Shown: positions 27,301-35,771, counted from the stretch's first letter. The stretch is 64,000 nt of DNA from Bradyrhizobium sp. CCBAU 51765 (GCF_015291725.1 NZ_CP030038.1:5941001-6005000); one strand, 5' to 3'. Program-made: numbers and translations. Notes: generated from the letters alone by a model not told the origin.

Positions 27301-27471
27301 GTCCGCGGACGCGCCGGGATAGACGGTCGTGATGTTGATGACCGTGTTCGACAGCTTCGGATATTGCCGGATCGGCAGCACCATCGCCGCACGCAGGCCG
27401 ATCAGCAGGATCAGCAGGCTGACGACGACCGACAGAACCGGGCGCTTGATGAAAATATCGGTAAGGGCCAT
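24376..27471 (-). CDS. RND-family multidrug efflux permease (AcrB/MexB superfamily)
   Basis: 1031 aa inner-membrane proton-driven pump of normal family length. The N-terminus MALTDIFIKRPVLSVVVSLL is typical. Two large periplasmic loops and 12 predicted helices are present, and the proton-relay Asp pair sits in GLVVDDAIVVVENIH (TM4). The motif GAxxSRFSIGLVVVAGM is near the C-terminus. It partners with the membrane fusion protein encoded immediately upstream; no outer-membrane factor gene is present, so a TolC-type protein must come from elsewhere. Third gene of the tetR-MFP-RND operon and followed by a strong terminator. Confidence 0.95.
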   Translation of the reverse strand: MALTDIFIKRPVLSVVVSLLILLIGLRAAMVLPIRQYPKLSNTVINITTVYPGASADLIQGFITTPIEQAVASAEGVDYITSSSVLGTSTIQVYIKLNFDPNQALTEVLAKTNSVKYLIPKESNDPIVTKTTGQTTAVMYLGFSSEELSGSAISDYLTRVVQPVLSTVDGVASADILGGQTFAMRLWLDPVKMAGRNVSPADVAAAITANNFQSAAGQTKGYLIVSNVSTNTGLTDVNQFKKMIVKAKDGGFVRMEDIATVELAAQSTDASVAFNGEHAIFIGVQATPQGNPLTLVKGVRALFPELERNLPPSMKMKVAYDSTKFIQSSIDEVEKTLGEAVIIVIVVIFLFLASLRSVIIPVVTIPLSMIGVCTLMLALGFSFNLLTLLAMVLAIGLVVDDAIVVVENIHRHLEEGKTPVQASLQGAREIVGPVISMTITLAAVYAPIGFLGGLTGSLFREFAFTLAGSVIVSGVIALTLSPMMCSMLLKNTEEGRFAKIVNRVFGAMTRWYGRKLDRSLDYKAITGLFAITILGLVGFLYMHTSKELAPEEDQGIVFAVTKAPKYANIDYLDFYGEKLDKEFAKFPETDLRFVLNGINGPQGGIAGMLLKPWDERTRSSIQLKPLVQAELSKIEGVQAFAFNLPPLPGGPGGLPIQMVINSTAGFQTVYEQMEKLKEAARKSGMFIVSDSDLAYNQPNVKVTIDRTKAQDLGVNMQNLGSTLAVLLGGNYINRFNLEGRSYQVIPQVPRAKRLSPESLGGYYVTTNTGQQLPLSTVVSIETKTDPNSLTHFNQLNSATFSAVPMPGVTVGAAVDFLEGEAKKLPQGFSHDYLADSRQYVQEGNQLAITFGFALIIIFLVLAAQFESLRDPLVIMISVPMAIVGALIPLFFGAATMNIYTQVGLLTLVGLITKHGILMVEFANELQVKERLDRRSAIEMSARIRLRPILMTTAAMVTGLIPLLTATGAGAASRFSIGLVVVAGMSIGTLFTLFVLPAVYVVLATDHRAAADSERNKQVNELDLGSKALRPT

Positions 27472-27552
27472 CGCAGCGATCTCGATTTCCGATCTGGATT
27501 TCTATGTCTCAAGAGACGTGATCCGGCGGGGCCGGATCACGTGAGGATGTTG

Positions 27553-28746
27553 TCAATAGCGCGGCGGCTGCGCCGGGATCGGCGGAGCCGGATCGGTCGA
27601 AATCGATACCGGCGCACCCGATTGCAGCTTGAGCTGGCCGAGGGCGACGACCTTGTCGCCCGCCTTCACGCCCTTGAGGATCTCGACGCGACCATCGACC
27701 CGGTTGCCGGTCTGCACGAAGGTGCGCACCGCCGAGAGGCTGGTCTTGCCGTCCGCTTCCTTTTTCTCGGCGATCACAAACACCGAGTCGCCGTACAGCG
27801 TGTAGTCGACAGCCGTCTCAGGCACCGTGATCACGGCCGGCTTGTCCGGCAGCACCACCGTGGTGGTCACGAACATGCCGGGCTTGAGGATCTTCTCCGG
27901 ATTGGCGATCGTCGCCTGCACGCGGATGTTGCGGGTGTCGGTCGCGATCTGCGGCTCGATCGTGGTGATCTTGCCCTCGAAGGTGCGGCCCGGATAGGCA
28001 TCGACCTTCAGCCGGACGGTCTGGCCGACCTTGAGGTTGCCGGAATCCTTTTCCGTCACCGTGAAGTTGGCCCACAGCTCCGACAGATCGGTCAACGACA
28101 CGATCGCCGTACCTGCCGTCAGATATTGGCCAACCTCGACCTTGCGCATGCCGAGATCACCGGAGAACGGCGCTCGCACCAGCTTCTGCGAGATCAACGC
28201 TTCGGTCTTGGCGATGCCGGCCTGCGCCTGGTCGTAGGAGGCCTGCGCGGCATCGACGGTCGCCTGCGGACCGAACTGGCGCGCGGCCAGTTGCTTGGCG
28301 CGGTCGAGCGACAGCTGCGCGACGGTCGCCTGCGCCTTGTAATTGGCGAGGTCGCCCTGGTCCGGCGCGTCGAACAGCTGCACCAGCGGCGTGCCGGCTT
28401 CGACGCGCGTACCCGGCTCGAACTTGATCTCCGTGACGCGGCCGTTGACGTCGGCGCTGACGTCGACCTGATGCACGGCGACAAGGCTGCCGACCGCGGT
28501 GAGCAGGTTCGGCACCACCTCGGACTTCGCCTCGGCCGCGCTGACGGCCGTCGGCGGCGGCTTGTTGTTGGCGAAGAACTGCTGGATCATCTGGCCGCGG
28601 AAATAGTTGAACCAGACGAGTCCACCGACCAGCGCGGCGAGAAGCGTGCCGACGATGATGAACCAGAGCACCGGCCGGACCGGACGCTTGGGAGCCTTGT
28701 TGTCGATCGGTTCGCCCGAAATCTTGTGTTCGGTTACGATGTTCAT
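27553..28746 (-). CDS. RND efflux periplasmic adaptor (membrane fusion protein)
   Basis: 397 aa. A cytoplasmic N-terminus and a single TM anchor (about 27-47, PVLWFIIVGTLLAALVGGLV) replace a lipoprotein signal. The lipoyl/barrel-sandwich halves (VDVSADVNGRVTEIKFEPG and LVRAPFSGDLGMRKVEVGQY) flank an alpha-helical hairpin; beta-barrel and membrane-proximal domains follow. ATG 28746 begins one base after the tetR stop. Links the RND pump to an outer-membrane channel. Confidence 0.94.
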   Translation of the reverse strand: MNIVTEHKISGEPIDNKAPKRPVRPVLWFIIVGTLLAALVGGLVWFNYFRGQMIQQFFANNKPPPTAVSAAEAKSEVVPNLLTAVGSLVAVHQVDVSADVNGRVTEIKFEPGTRVEAGTPLVQLFDAPDQGDLANYKAQATVAQLSLDRAKQLAARQFGPQATVDAAQASYDQAQAGIAKTEALISQKLVRAPFSGDLGMRKVEVGQYLTAGTAIVSLTDLSELWANFTVTEKDSGNLKVGQTVRLKVDAYPGRTFEGKITTIEPQIATDTRNIRVQATIANPEKILKPGMFVTTTVVLPDKPAVITVPETAVDYTLYGDSVFVIAEKKEADGKTSLSAVRTFVQTGNRVDGRVEILKGVKAGDKVVALGQLKLQSGAPVSISTDPAPPIPAQPPRY

Positions 28747-28747
28747 G

Positions 28748-29449
28748 TCATGCACTTTCTGCAATCGCCGCCTTGCCGGCATCCGCGGCCTGATCGCGGC
28801 CCAGATGCGAAGCAATTGAGGCGTCGTTAAGTCCGATACCCCTCAGGAGAAACTCACAGAGCTGCCGCTCCAGGTCGTTCGCCTTGCCGTAAGCGAGACA
28901 AGGCGTGGCCGGCAGCCTGGTCAGCGCCGCGGTCATCACCGCATGATGCGCAAACCAGAACAGGTTGAGCGGATCGCCAGCGTAGGGCCGCGCATCCCCG
29001 GCGGCCACGGCGCGCTCGAGCGAGCCGACAAAAGCCGCCCCAATCAATGTCTCGATCTTGGCATACAGCAAACGCGCGAATTCGCCGTCATCCAAATGGC
29101 TCGTGGCCATCAGTCGCAGGCGCTGCGCCTCTTCCTGATCGGGACCGTCAGCAATGTGCAGGAAATGCCCGACCATCCTGCGGATCACCTCGACCAGCGT
29201 GGCGGTCGAGGGCTCCCGTTCGAGAAGCTCGATGAAAGCCGGATCCGCTTCGCATTCGTCGCTGAGAATTTCGGCGTAGAGCGCCGCCTTGGACGGGAAA
29301 TGCTTGAACAGCAGCGCCTCGGAAATGGCAGCGGCGGCCGCCACGCTCTTCGTCGTGGTGCCGGTGTAGCCATGTCGGGCAAAGCAGCGCTTTGCGGCAC
29401 CGAGGATCAATTGACGCCTCAGGTCGCTCGTCATACGCAATGAGCTCAT
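28748..29449 (-). CDS. TetR/AcrR-family regulator of the efflux operon
   Basis: 233 aa. N-terminal HTH: RRQLILGAAKRCFARHGYTG, then TTTKSVAAAAAISEALLFKHFPSKAALY, the canonical TetR DNA-binding segment; the C-terminal ligand domain is not assignable. The start at 29449 abuts the operator. An alternative ATG at 29434 (MTSDLRRQ) gives a more usual N-terminus, and if the promoter is read correctly transcription starts about at 29449, so the message would be leaderless or use 29434. First gene of the operon, hence autoregulated with the pump. Confidence 0.9.
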   Translation of the reverse strand: MSSLRMTSDLRRQLILGAAKRCFARHGYTGTTTKSVAAAAAISEALLFKHFPSKAALYAEILSDECEADPAFIELLEREPSTATLVEVIRRMVGHFLHIADGPDQEEAQRLRLMATSHLDDGEFARLLYAKIETLIGAAFVGSLERAVAAGDARPYAGDPLNLFWFAHHAVMTAALTRLPATPCLAYGKANDLERQLCEFLLRGIGLNDASIASHLGRDQAADAGKAAIAESA

Positions 29450-29485
29450 GGTGGGTGAGTAAACACTCACCCACCCAGAAGTCAA
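29450..29485 (-). promoter_or_regulatory. Promoter and overlapping TetR operator of the efflux operon
   Basis: Perfect 11-bp inverted repeat GGTGGGTGAGT / ACTCACCCACC with a 4-base spacer (29450-29475). On the minus strand a -35 TTGACT (29480-29485) and a weak -10 TTACTC (29457-29462) are separated by 17 bp, so the operator covers the spacer and -10. Binding of the adjacent TetR protein would block polymerase. Confidence 0.75.
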
Positions 29486-29586
29486 GCACTATGTTGCATC
29501 GCAACCTGAGTGCGTTGCAAATTCAGGGGAAATTCGCACCACCACTCGGGCTGCTTGCAGGGCGCCCCTCCGAGAGCCGCGCCCGG

Positions 29587-30177
29587 CTAGATCGGCTGGA
29601 AGCCGAGGTCGCTGCGGATCCGGTTCAGGATAAAGGTCCCATCCCGGCTCGGCAGGATCCGCTCCAGGCTGGCGCCGTCGATCTTCACATTGGCAAAGCG
29701 CGGCCCGGCCGAGACGTCGTGGACGGCTTTGGCAAAGGCCTCGACCTCGGCCATGGTGGTGACGGCCCGGCTGTCCGCAATGCCGCATGCCTTGGCGACG
29801 CCGACAAGGTCCGCGGCGGCCGAGGTATGGCTGGTCTGCCCGCCGGTCTCGCCATAGGCCTCGTTGTCGAGCACTGCGATTGACAGATTGGGCGGCCTTT
29901 GCAGGCCGATGGTGGCAAGGCTGCCCATGCCCATCAGCATCTCGCCGTCGCCGGTGATGACCAGCACCGGCAGCTTCGGCTGCGCCAGAGCGAGGCCGAG
30001 CCCGATCATCGCGGCGCCGCCCATGCCACCCCAGAGGTAGAAGTTGCGGGCATGATCGCCGGCGGCGCACATGTCGTTGGTGGAGGCACCCAGGCCCCCG
30101 ATCGCGACGACGTCCTTGCGGTCCGCGAGGAGCGTCGACACCACCTGGCGGCGGTCGAGGAGATTGGCCTTGCTCAT
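29587..30177 (-). CDS. TPP-dependent decarboxylase, beta-type subunit (phosphonopyruvate/sulfopyruvate decarboxylase-like)
   Basis: 196 aa, matching the TPP-binding half of split 2-oxo acid decarboxylases such as sulfopyruvate or phosphonopyruvate decarboxylase. The thiamine-pyrophosphate motif runs from GDGEMLMGMG to LDNEAYGETGG (about 95-130), and GGMGGAAMIGLGLALAQP precedes it. ATG 30177 overlaps the stop of the alpha gene (ATGA). The true substrate is not deducible: no phosphonate or coenzyme M genes are nearby. A comparable arrangement occurs in catabolic clusters for aromatic or side-chain 2-oxo acids. Confidence 0.82.
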   Translation of the reverse strand: MSKANLLDRRQVVSTLLADRKDVVAIGGLGASTNDMCAAGDHARNFYLWGGMGGAAMIGLGLALAQPKLPVLVITGDGEMLMGMGSLATIGLQRPPNLSIAVLDNEAYGETGGQTSHTSAAADLVGVAKACGIADSRAVTTMAEVEAFAKAVHDVSAGPRFANVKIDGASLERILPSRDGTFILNRIRSDLGFQPI

Positions 30178-30716
30178 TTGGTGAAAACCTTGGCGCCGAT
30201 CAGGCGCTGCGACAGAAGGACGGCGGTCGGCGTGAGCGCGTTGTAGGCCTGCGCGGCGGCGGCCTCCAGCACGGCGGGCACCTCGGCTGCGTTGGAGGCG
30301 CGCAGCACCTTGACGCCGGAGAGCTCGAACACGCCCTGCGTGGTCGATCCCATCGGCACCTGCCACGGATTGAACTCGCCCCACTCGCCGCGCATGGTCA
30401 CGAGCGTGAGGAACGGAAAGCGCAGGATCGGGATCAGCGACAGCATGTTGATGCAATTGCCGACGCCGCTCGACTGCATCAGCAGCACGCCGCGCTGGCC
30501 GCCGGCCCAGGCGCCTGCGAGCAGCGCCACCCCCTCCTCCTCGGTCGTCAGCGGAATGCCGCGCATGGTGGCGGAGTCCAGCACGCGCTGGATCAGCCTG
30601 GAATGACCGGCGTCGGGGACATACGGCACCTGCCGGACGTCGAAGCGCTGCAATGTTGCGAAGATATCGTCGGGCCAGTTCGGGGCCGTGTCGGCAGCGT
30701 CAGCGCGTGCGTGCAT
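30174..30716 (-). CDS. TPP-dependent decarboxylase, alpha-type (Pyr domain) subunit
   Basis: 180 aa N-terminal (pyrimidine-binding) half of a split TPP decarboxylase. It carries the conserved Glu region TTEEEGVALLAGAWAGG (about 58-74), the LLMQSSGVGNCINML segment and TMRGEWGEFNPWQ, typical of ComD/phosphonopyruvate decarboxylase alpha subunits. ATG 30716 is preferred to the upstream in-frame ATG because it fits subunit length and leaves a 105-bp divergent promoter region with the P450 gene. Translationally coupled to the beta subunit. Confidence 0.82.
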   Translation of the reverse strand: MHARADAADTAPNWPDDIFATLQRFDVRQVPYVPDAGHSRLIQRVLDSATMRGIPLTTEEEGVALLAGAWAGGQRGVLLMQSSGVGNCINMLSLIPILRFPFLTLVTMRGEWGEFNPWQVPMGSTTQGVFELSGVKVLRASNAAEVPAVLEAAAAQAYNALTPTAVLLSQRLIGAKVFTK

Positions 30717-30821
30717 TTTCCTGTCCGGTCGGCTAGCAAGGTAGAAAGACTGTAGACGCATGCATGCGCCGACCAGAACAACAAAAACGGCATATCGGCT
30801 TTAACCGGCGAGTATAACGGG

Positions 30822-32042
30822 ATGAACGCAGATGCGAAGGCGCTGGCCGCCAGCTTCGACCTCGAGAAGCTGCAGCCGGAGTTCTACGACAACCCCTATC
30901 CGACTTATCGTGCACTGCGGGAGAACGAGCCGGTCAAGCGCCTGCCGAACGGCACCGTGTTCCTGACCCGCTATGACGACCTCGTCACCACCTACAAGAA
31001 CACCAAGTCGTTCAGCTCGGACAAGAAGCGCGAGTTCGCGCCGAAATACGGCGACACCCCGCTTTATGAGCACCACACCACCAGCCTCGTCTTCAACGAC
31101 CCGCCGTCCCACACCCGCGTGCGCCGCCTGATCATGGGGGCGCTGTCGCCACGGGCGATCGCGAGCATGGAGGGCGACCTCATCAAGCTGGTCGACGGCC
31201 TCCTCGACGCCATCGAAGCCAAGGGCGCTTGCGAGCTGATCGAGGATTTCGCGGCCTCCATTCCCATCGAGGTGATCGGCAATCTGCTCGACGTTCCCCA
31301 TGACGAGCGCACACCGCTGCGTGACTGGTCGCTGGCGATCCTGGGCGCCCTCGAACCCGTGGTGTCGCCCGAGGCGGCGGCGCGCGGCAACAAGGCGGTG
31401 ACGGATTTCCTCGCCTATCTCGAGACGCTGGTCGCGCGGCGGCGCGCCAAGCCGGGCAATCCCGAGCGCGACGTGCTGACGCGGCTGATCCAGGGAGAGG
31501 AGAACGGCGAGCGGCTCACCGAGAAGGAGCTGCTGCACAATTGCATCTTCCTGCTCAACGCCGGGCACGAGACCACCACCAATCTGATCGGCAACGGCCT
31601 CGTAGCGCTGGACCGTCATCCCGACCAGAAGCAGCGGCTGATCGACAACCCCGACATGATCAAGACGGCGGTCGAGGAGATGCTGCGCTATGAGAGCTCG
31701 AACCAGCTCGGCAATCGCATGACCACGGAGCGTGTCGAGCTCGGCGGCGTCGCGCTCGATGCCGGCACGTCGGTGACGCTGTGCATTGGTGCGGCCAACC
31801 GCGATCCCGCTCAGTTTCCAGACCCGGAACGCTTCGATATTGCGCGCACGCCGAACCGGCACCTCGCCTTCGCGACCGGCGCGCATCAATGCGCCGGCAT
31901 GGCGCTGGCGCGGCTGGAAGGCGCGATCGCGATCTCGCGCTTCCTGGCGCGCTTCCCGAACTATGCCGTGAGCGGCCAGCCGGTCCGGGGCGGACGGGTC
32001 CGGTTCCGCGGGTTCTTGAGCGTGCCCTGCGCAATCGACTGA
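30822..32042 (+). CDS. Cytochrome P450 (class I, soluble)
   Basis: 406 aa bacterial P450. I-helix AGHETT at 247-252, ExxR as E286-R289 and haem loop FATGAHQCAGMALAR with Cys357. It needs a separate ferredoxin and reductase; none is adjacent, but a putidaredoxin-reductase-type flavoprotein is encoded at 52373-53593. Divergent from the split TPP decarboxylase with 105 bp between starts, which may indicate a shared regulator. Substrate unknown. Confidence 0.93.
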   Translation: MNADAKALAASFDLEKLQPEFYDNPYPTYRALRENEPVKRLPNGTVFLTRYDDLVTTYKNTKSFSSDKKREFAPKYGDTPLYEHHTTSLVFNDPPSHTRVRRLIMGALSPRAIASMEGDLIKLVDGLLDAIEAKGACELIEDFAASIPIEVIGNLLDVPHDERTPLRDWSLAILGALEPVVSPEAAARGNKAVTDFLAYLETLVARRRAKPGNPERDVLTRLIQGEENGERLTEKELLHNCIFLLNAGHETTTNLIGNGLVALDRHPDQKQRLIDNPDMIKTAVEEMLRYESSNQLGNRMTTERVELGGVALDAGTSVTLCIGAANRDPAQFPDPERFDIARTPNRHLAFATGAHQCAGMALARLEGAIAISRFLARFPNYAVSGQPVRGGRVRFRGFLSVPCAID

Positions 32043-32044
32043 GG

Positions 32045-32095
32045 GGGCCAGAACAAAAATGTCGAAAACAACCCCATGCACAGTAGAGAGCCTGT
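32045..32095. other. Conserved-looking non-coding segment in the 227-bp gap before rocD
   Basis: GCCAGAACAAAAATGTCG followed by an ACAACCCCATGCACAGTAG stretch resembles a short sequence I have seen repeated between Bradyrhizobium genes. No gene is supported in 32043-32269; the rest of the gap shows only the ribosome site (GGAG at 32257-32260) of the next gene. Confidence 0.3.
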
Positions 32096-32269
32096 CGGCG
32101 AACGACGCCCTGTGGTTCCGCAGAACCATCTGACATTCCGGGCAGATCGGGCCCCACCACGCGATCGGGTGCATGAAGGCTTCCAAGACGGCAGAGCGAT
32201 ACCCAGATCAGGTTGAGGGCCGCCGGAGCGGTCGGTTGACGCCGGCGCGCAGCAATGGAGTGACGACAG

Positions 32270-33484
32270 ATGAGCGCGTCGGTCATTGATCTCATCGCCA
32301 CGGAAGCACGGTTCGGCGCCCATAATTACGAGCCGATCGGGGTCGTCCTGTCGCGCGGCGAAGGTGTCTGGGTCTGGGATACCGAAGGCAACCGCTATCT
32401 CGATTGCCTCTCGGCCTATTCGGCGGTCAGCCAGGGCCACTGCCACCCCAAGATCCTGGCGGCGATGGTCGAACAGGCGCACAGGCTGACGCTCACCTCG
32501 CGGGCCTTCCACAACGACCAGCTCGCCCTGTTCTACGAAGAGATCGCCGCGCTCACCGGCTCCCACAAGGTGCTGCCGATGAACAGCGGCGCCGAGGCGG
32601 TCGAAAGCGCGATCAAGGCGGTTCGCAAATGGGGCTATGAGGTGAAGGGCGTGCCGGACGGTGCGGCCGAGATCATCGTCTGCGCCAACAATTTTCACGG
32701 GCGCACACTTGGCATCGTCGGTTTTTCAACCGACCCCGAGACACGCACACATTTCGGGCCGTTCGCGCCGGGTTTCAGGATCATCCCGTTCGGCGACGCC
32801 GCGGCGTTGCAAGACGCAATCACCCCAAATACCGTCGCCTTTCTGGTCGAGCCGATCCAGGGCGAAGCCGGTGTCATCATTCCTCCGGCCGGCTATTTCA
32901 GTGAGGTACGCCAGCTCTGCACCGCCAACAACGTGATGCTCGTGCTCGACGAGATCCAGACCGGGCTCGGCCGCACCGGCAAGCTGCTCGCCGAACAGCA
33001 CGAGGGAATTGAGGCGGACGTGACGCTGCTCGGCAAGGCCTTGTCCGGCGGTTTCTATCCGGTGTCGGCCGTGCTCTCGAACAACGACGTGCTCGGGACC
33101 TTGAGACCGGGGCAGCATGGTTCGACCTTTGGCGGTAACCCGCTTGCCTGCGCGGTGGCGCGCGCGGCGATGCGCGTGCTGGTCGAGGAAGGCATGATCG
33201 AGAACGCGGCCAGGCAGGGCGAGCGCTTTCTCGAAGGCTTGAAAAACATCCGCGCCAATACGATCCGCGAAATGCGCGGTCGCGGCTTGATGCTGGCGGT
33301 CGAGTTGCATCCCGAGGCCGGCCGCGCACGCCGCTACTGCGAGGCGCTCCAGGCCAAGGGCATTCTCGCCAAGGATACCCATGAGCATACGATCCGCATC
33401 GCCCCGCCGCTGGTGATCACAAGCGACCAGGTCGACTGGGCGCTGGAGCGACTCGCCACCACCCTGACGCAGGATGTCTCCTGA
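32270..33484 (+). CDS. rocD: Ornithine--oxo-acid transaminase
   Basis: 404 aa class III PLP aminotransferase converting ornithine and 2-oxoglutarate to glutamate-5-semialdehyde and glutamate. Family features: FGAHNYEPIGVVLSRGEG at the N-terminus, NFHGRT at 141-146, DEIQTG with Asp227 and the Schiff-base Lys256 in LLGKALSGG. Length matches ornithine aminotransferase. The GGAG ribosome site lies 10 bases upstream. It stands alone between the P450 and the LTxxQ protein gene, so no pathway partners are nearby. Confidence 0.9.
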   Translation: MSASVIDLIATEARFGAHNYEPIGVVLSRGEGVWVWDTEGNRYLDCLSAYSAVSQGHCHPKILAAMVEQAHRLTLTSRAFHNDQLALFYEEIAALTGSHKVLPMNSGAEAVESAIKAVRKWGYEVKGVPDGAAEIIVCANNFHGRTLGIVGFSTDPETRTHFGPFAPGFRIIPFGDAAALQDAITPNTVAFLVEPIQGEAGVIIPPAGYFSEVRQLCTANNVMLVLDEIQTGLGRTGKLLAEQHEGIEADVTLLGKALSGGFYPVSAVLSNNDVLGTLRPGQHGSTFGGNPLACAVARAAMRVLVEEGMIENAARQGERFLEGLKNIRANTIREMRGRGLMLAVELHPEAGRARRYCEALQAKGILAKDTHEHTIRIAPPLVITSDQVDWALERLATTLTQDVS

Positions 33485-33589
33485 GACTGCCTGCGTCGGA
33501 AGATCGCAATGCCGGCCATGGCCAAGAACGAACGATTGCGCCGTCTGTGCGTTGAAAATCGTGGGCGATTACGAGTTGGGAGCTAGATC

Positions 33590-35563
33590 ATGCTTCCGCG
33601 TGGCGTTTGCCTGACGGCTGTTTTGGTTGGCGTCTCGATGCTGACGACGAGCGCGCCGGCCCAGGGACCTCTCGGACACGGACGGGGTGGAGGACCACCA
33701 GGGCCAGCCGCAGCGCCGCCTGCAGGACCACCGGCCATGGCCCGTCCGGCAGCACCACCGGCCATGGCTCGTCCTGCGGCGCCGCCTACCATGGCGCGTC
33801 CCGCCGCGCCGCCAGCCATGCCGCAGCGACCGGCGATGGCGCCAAGTCCGGCGCCGCACATCGCCTCACCGCCACCGCGTCCGACCCCACATATCAGTGC
33901 CCCGCGAGCCGCCCCGCAGGTGGCCGCGCCCCGACACGAACTCCATCGCCCGCCGGCAGCGCCGCAACGTCCGGCCATGGCGCCGCGGCCGACGCCGCAT
34001 ATCGCCGCCCCTTCGCGTCCAGGTGCACCGCCGGCCGTAAGCCAGCGACCGGGGCCACCGCGTGAGATGCTTTCGCGCCAATCCGCGGAACGCCAAGTCC
34101 GCATCGACCGCTTGCAGCAGCGCCTGCAGCAATTGCAATCGCAGAAGCTGGAAGGCGCAAGGGCCCAGCAACAGCAGCAACGGTTGCTGCAGTCGCAGAG
34201 CCGTCTTCTAGAGCGCGAGCAACGTGTCCAACAGCGCTCGCAGCAGGTCGAGCAACGGCAGCGCGAGATGCTGTCGCGCCAGACGACGGAGCGCCAGACT
34301 CGCATCGAACGCCTGCAGCAGCGTGTGCAGCAATTGCAGTCGCAAAGGCCGGAAGGCGCGCAAGCGCAACGCGCACAGCAGCGACTGCTCCAGACGCAGA
34401 ACCGCTTGCTTGACCGTGAGCAGCGCGCGCAGCAAATTGACTTGGCGCGCCAGCAGCGGCTTGGATTGCAGGCTCCGGAGCGCGCTCCGGCACTTGCGGC
34501 TGCCGCGCAGGCCGCCGAGCGCGGACGGTTTGCGGCGCGCTTCCGCGAGCAGTCCACTTCGCAGACCCAAGCGGCTCTCGTCACTCGCCAAAGCGGCTGG
34601 GCTCCCCGACAGGCCTGGCGTCACCGTCATCCCGCGGTGTTCGTGGCGTGGCTTGGACCCGTGTTCTGGCCTTACGCCTATTCCGACATCTTCAACTACA
34701 CGTTCTGGTCCTATGGCTACGAGCCCGGATATTGGGCGTACGCCTATGACGACTTCGTCGACACCATGTTCTGGGGAGGTGACGGCCCCTATTCCGCCTA
34801 TGCCAGCACCAACCCGTACGACACTCCGCAAGCTGGCGGCGGCTACCACGCGCGCCAGCGTGCCAGCGCGAGCCCGCAGACGCTTCAGCAGTTGTGTGCC
34901 ACGCCGGACAAGGGCGTGACCGCCTGGCCGCTTGCCGATATCGCACGGGCGGTGCGGCCGACGCCGGAGCAACGCACACTGCTCGATGAGCTGAAGACGG
35001 CGGCGGCCAACGCTGCCGGTGTGTTCAAGGACTCCTGCACGGAGACTTATGCACTGACTCCCCCTGGCCGCTTGCGCGCGATGATGAACCGCATCAGCGC
35101 GACGCTTGAAGCCGTCAAGATCGTTCGACCGGCACTGGAGAATTTCTACAATTCGCTCAGTGACGAGCAGCAGGCCCGCTTCAACGCGCTCGGCCCCCAT
35201 GTCGGCGAGCGCTCGCCGCAGCAGCAGGAGGCGAGTAGCGAAGGCTGCGCCGATCCGAAGTCGGGGCTCACGCAGTTACCGATCCAGAGGATCGAGGCTG
35301 TGCTCCACCCTGCAGGTAAGCAGAAGGAGACGCTCGACCGCCTCCGCGAAGCGACGGCGAAGGGCGTCGAGGGCCTACAGGCGGCCTGTCCGAATGATGC
35401 GCCGCTGACACCGGTCGGACGGCTGGAGACGATGCAGCACCGGCTCGAGGCCATGTTGACCGCCGCCAAGCTGGTCGAACCCGCCCTGGACGAGTTCTAT
35501 GCCACACTGAGCAGCGAGCAGAAGGCGCGCTTCAACACGCTGCAACAGGTCGCAAGCCCGTGA
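33590..35563 (+). CDS. Large periplasmic LTxxQ-motif (Spy/CpxP-like) protein with Pro-rich and coiled-coil regions
   Basis: 657 aa exported protein. Signal peptide 1-25; Ala/Pro/Met-rich low-complexity region 33-157 (APPAMARP repeats); two nearly identical coiled-coil repeats of about 55 residues (158-212 and 226-280, each starting REMLSRQ); an aromatic stretch 354-395 rich in Tyr/Trp; then two tandem Spy-like domains (about 435-540 and 553-655), each ending in an LTxxQ-type motif (LSDEQQARFNAL and LSSEQKARFNTL). Such Spy-like domains are found in periplasmic stress chaperones. A GGGAG ribosome site precedes the ATG. The double Spy domain after a coiled coil is unusual for the family. Confidence 0.8.
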   Translation: MLPRGVCLTAVLVGVSMLTTSAPAQGPLGHGRGGGPPGPAAAPPAGPPAMARPAAPPAMARPAAPPTMARPAAPPAMPQRPAMAPSPAPHIASPPPRPTPHISAPRAAPQVAAPRHELHRPPAAPQRPAMAPRPTPHIAAPSRPGAPPAVSQRPGPPREMLSRQSAERQVRIDRLQQRLQQLQSQKLEGARAQQQQQRLLQSQSRLLEREQRVQQRSQQVEQRQREMLSRQTTERQTRIERLQQRVQQLQSQRPEGAQAQRAQQRLLQTQNRLLDREQRAQQIDLARQQRLGLQAPERAPALAAAAQAAERGRFAARFREQSTSQTQAALVTRQSGWAPRQAWRHRHPAVFVAWLGPVFWPYAYSDIFNYTFWSYGYEPGYWAYAYDDFVDTMFWGGDGPYSAYASTNPYDTPQAGGGYHARQRASASPQTLQQLCATPDKGVTAWPLADIARAVRPTPEQRTLLDELKTAAANAAGVFKDSCTETYALTPPGRLRAMMNRISATLEAVKIVRPALENFYNSLSDEQQARFNALGPHVGERSPQQQEASSEGCADPKSGLTQLPIQRIEAVLHPAGKQKETLDRLREATAKGVEGLQAACPNDAPLTPVGRLETMQHRLEAMLTAAKLVEPALDEFYATLSSEQKARFNTLQQVASP

Positions 35564-35771
35564 GGATGGCGTCGCGTTCTCGCGCTGCAATTTGCGCAGC
35601 GGTCGAACGACGCCAGGTGACTGGGGCATGTACTCATTGATCGGCTAACCGACTGGTGTCGGGTTAACCCCCAACAGCGGACCAAGCGCGGACATTCTCC
35701 GAGGTCGCAGGTGGGCCACTTCCAGACATCGCCGATGAGTATAAGATCAGCGTCCACGCGGAGAACGGCAA

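Noticed and set aside
30757..30768. CGCATGCATGCG palindrome as a confirmed operator
   Set aside because: A 12-bp palindrome of this kind can occur by chance in GC-rich DNA and no cognate regulator is adjacent; mentioned only as a possibility.
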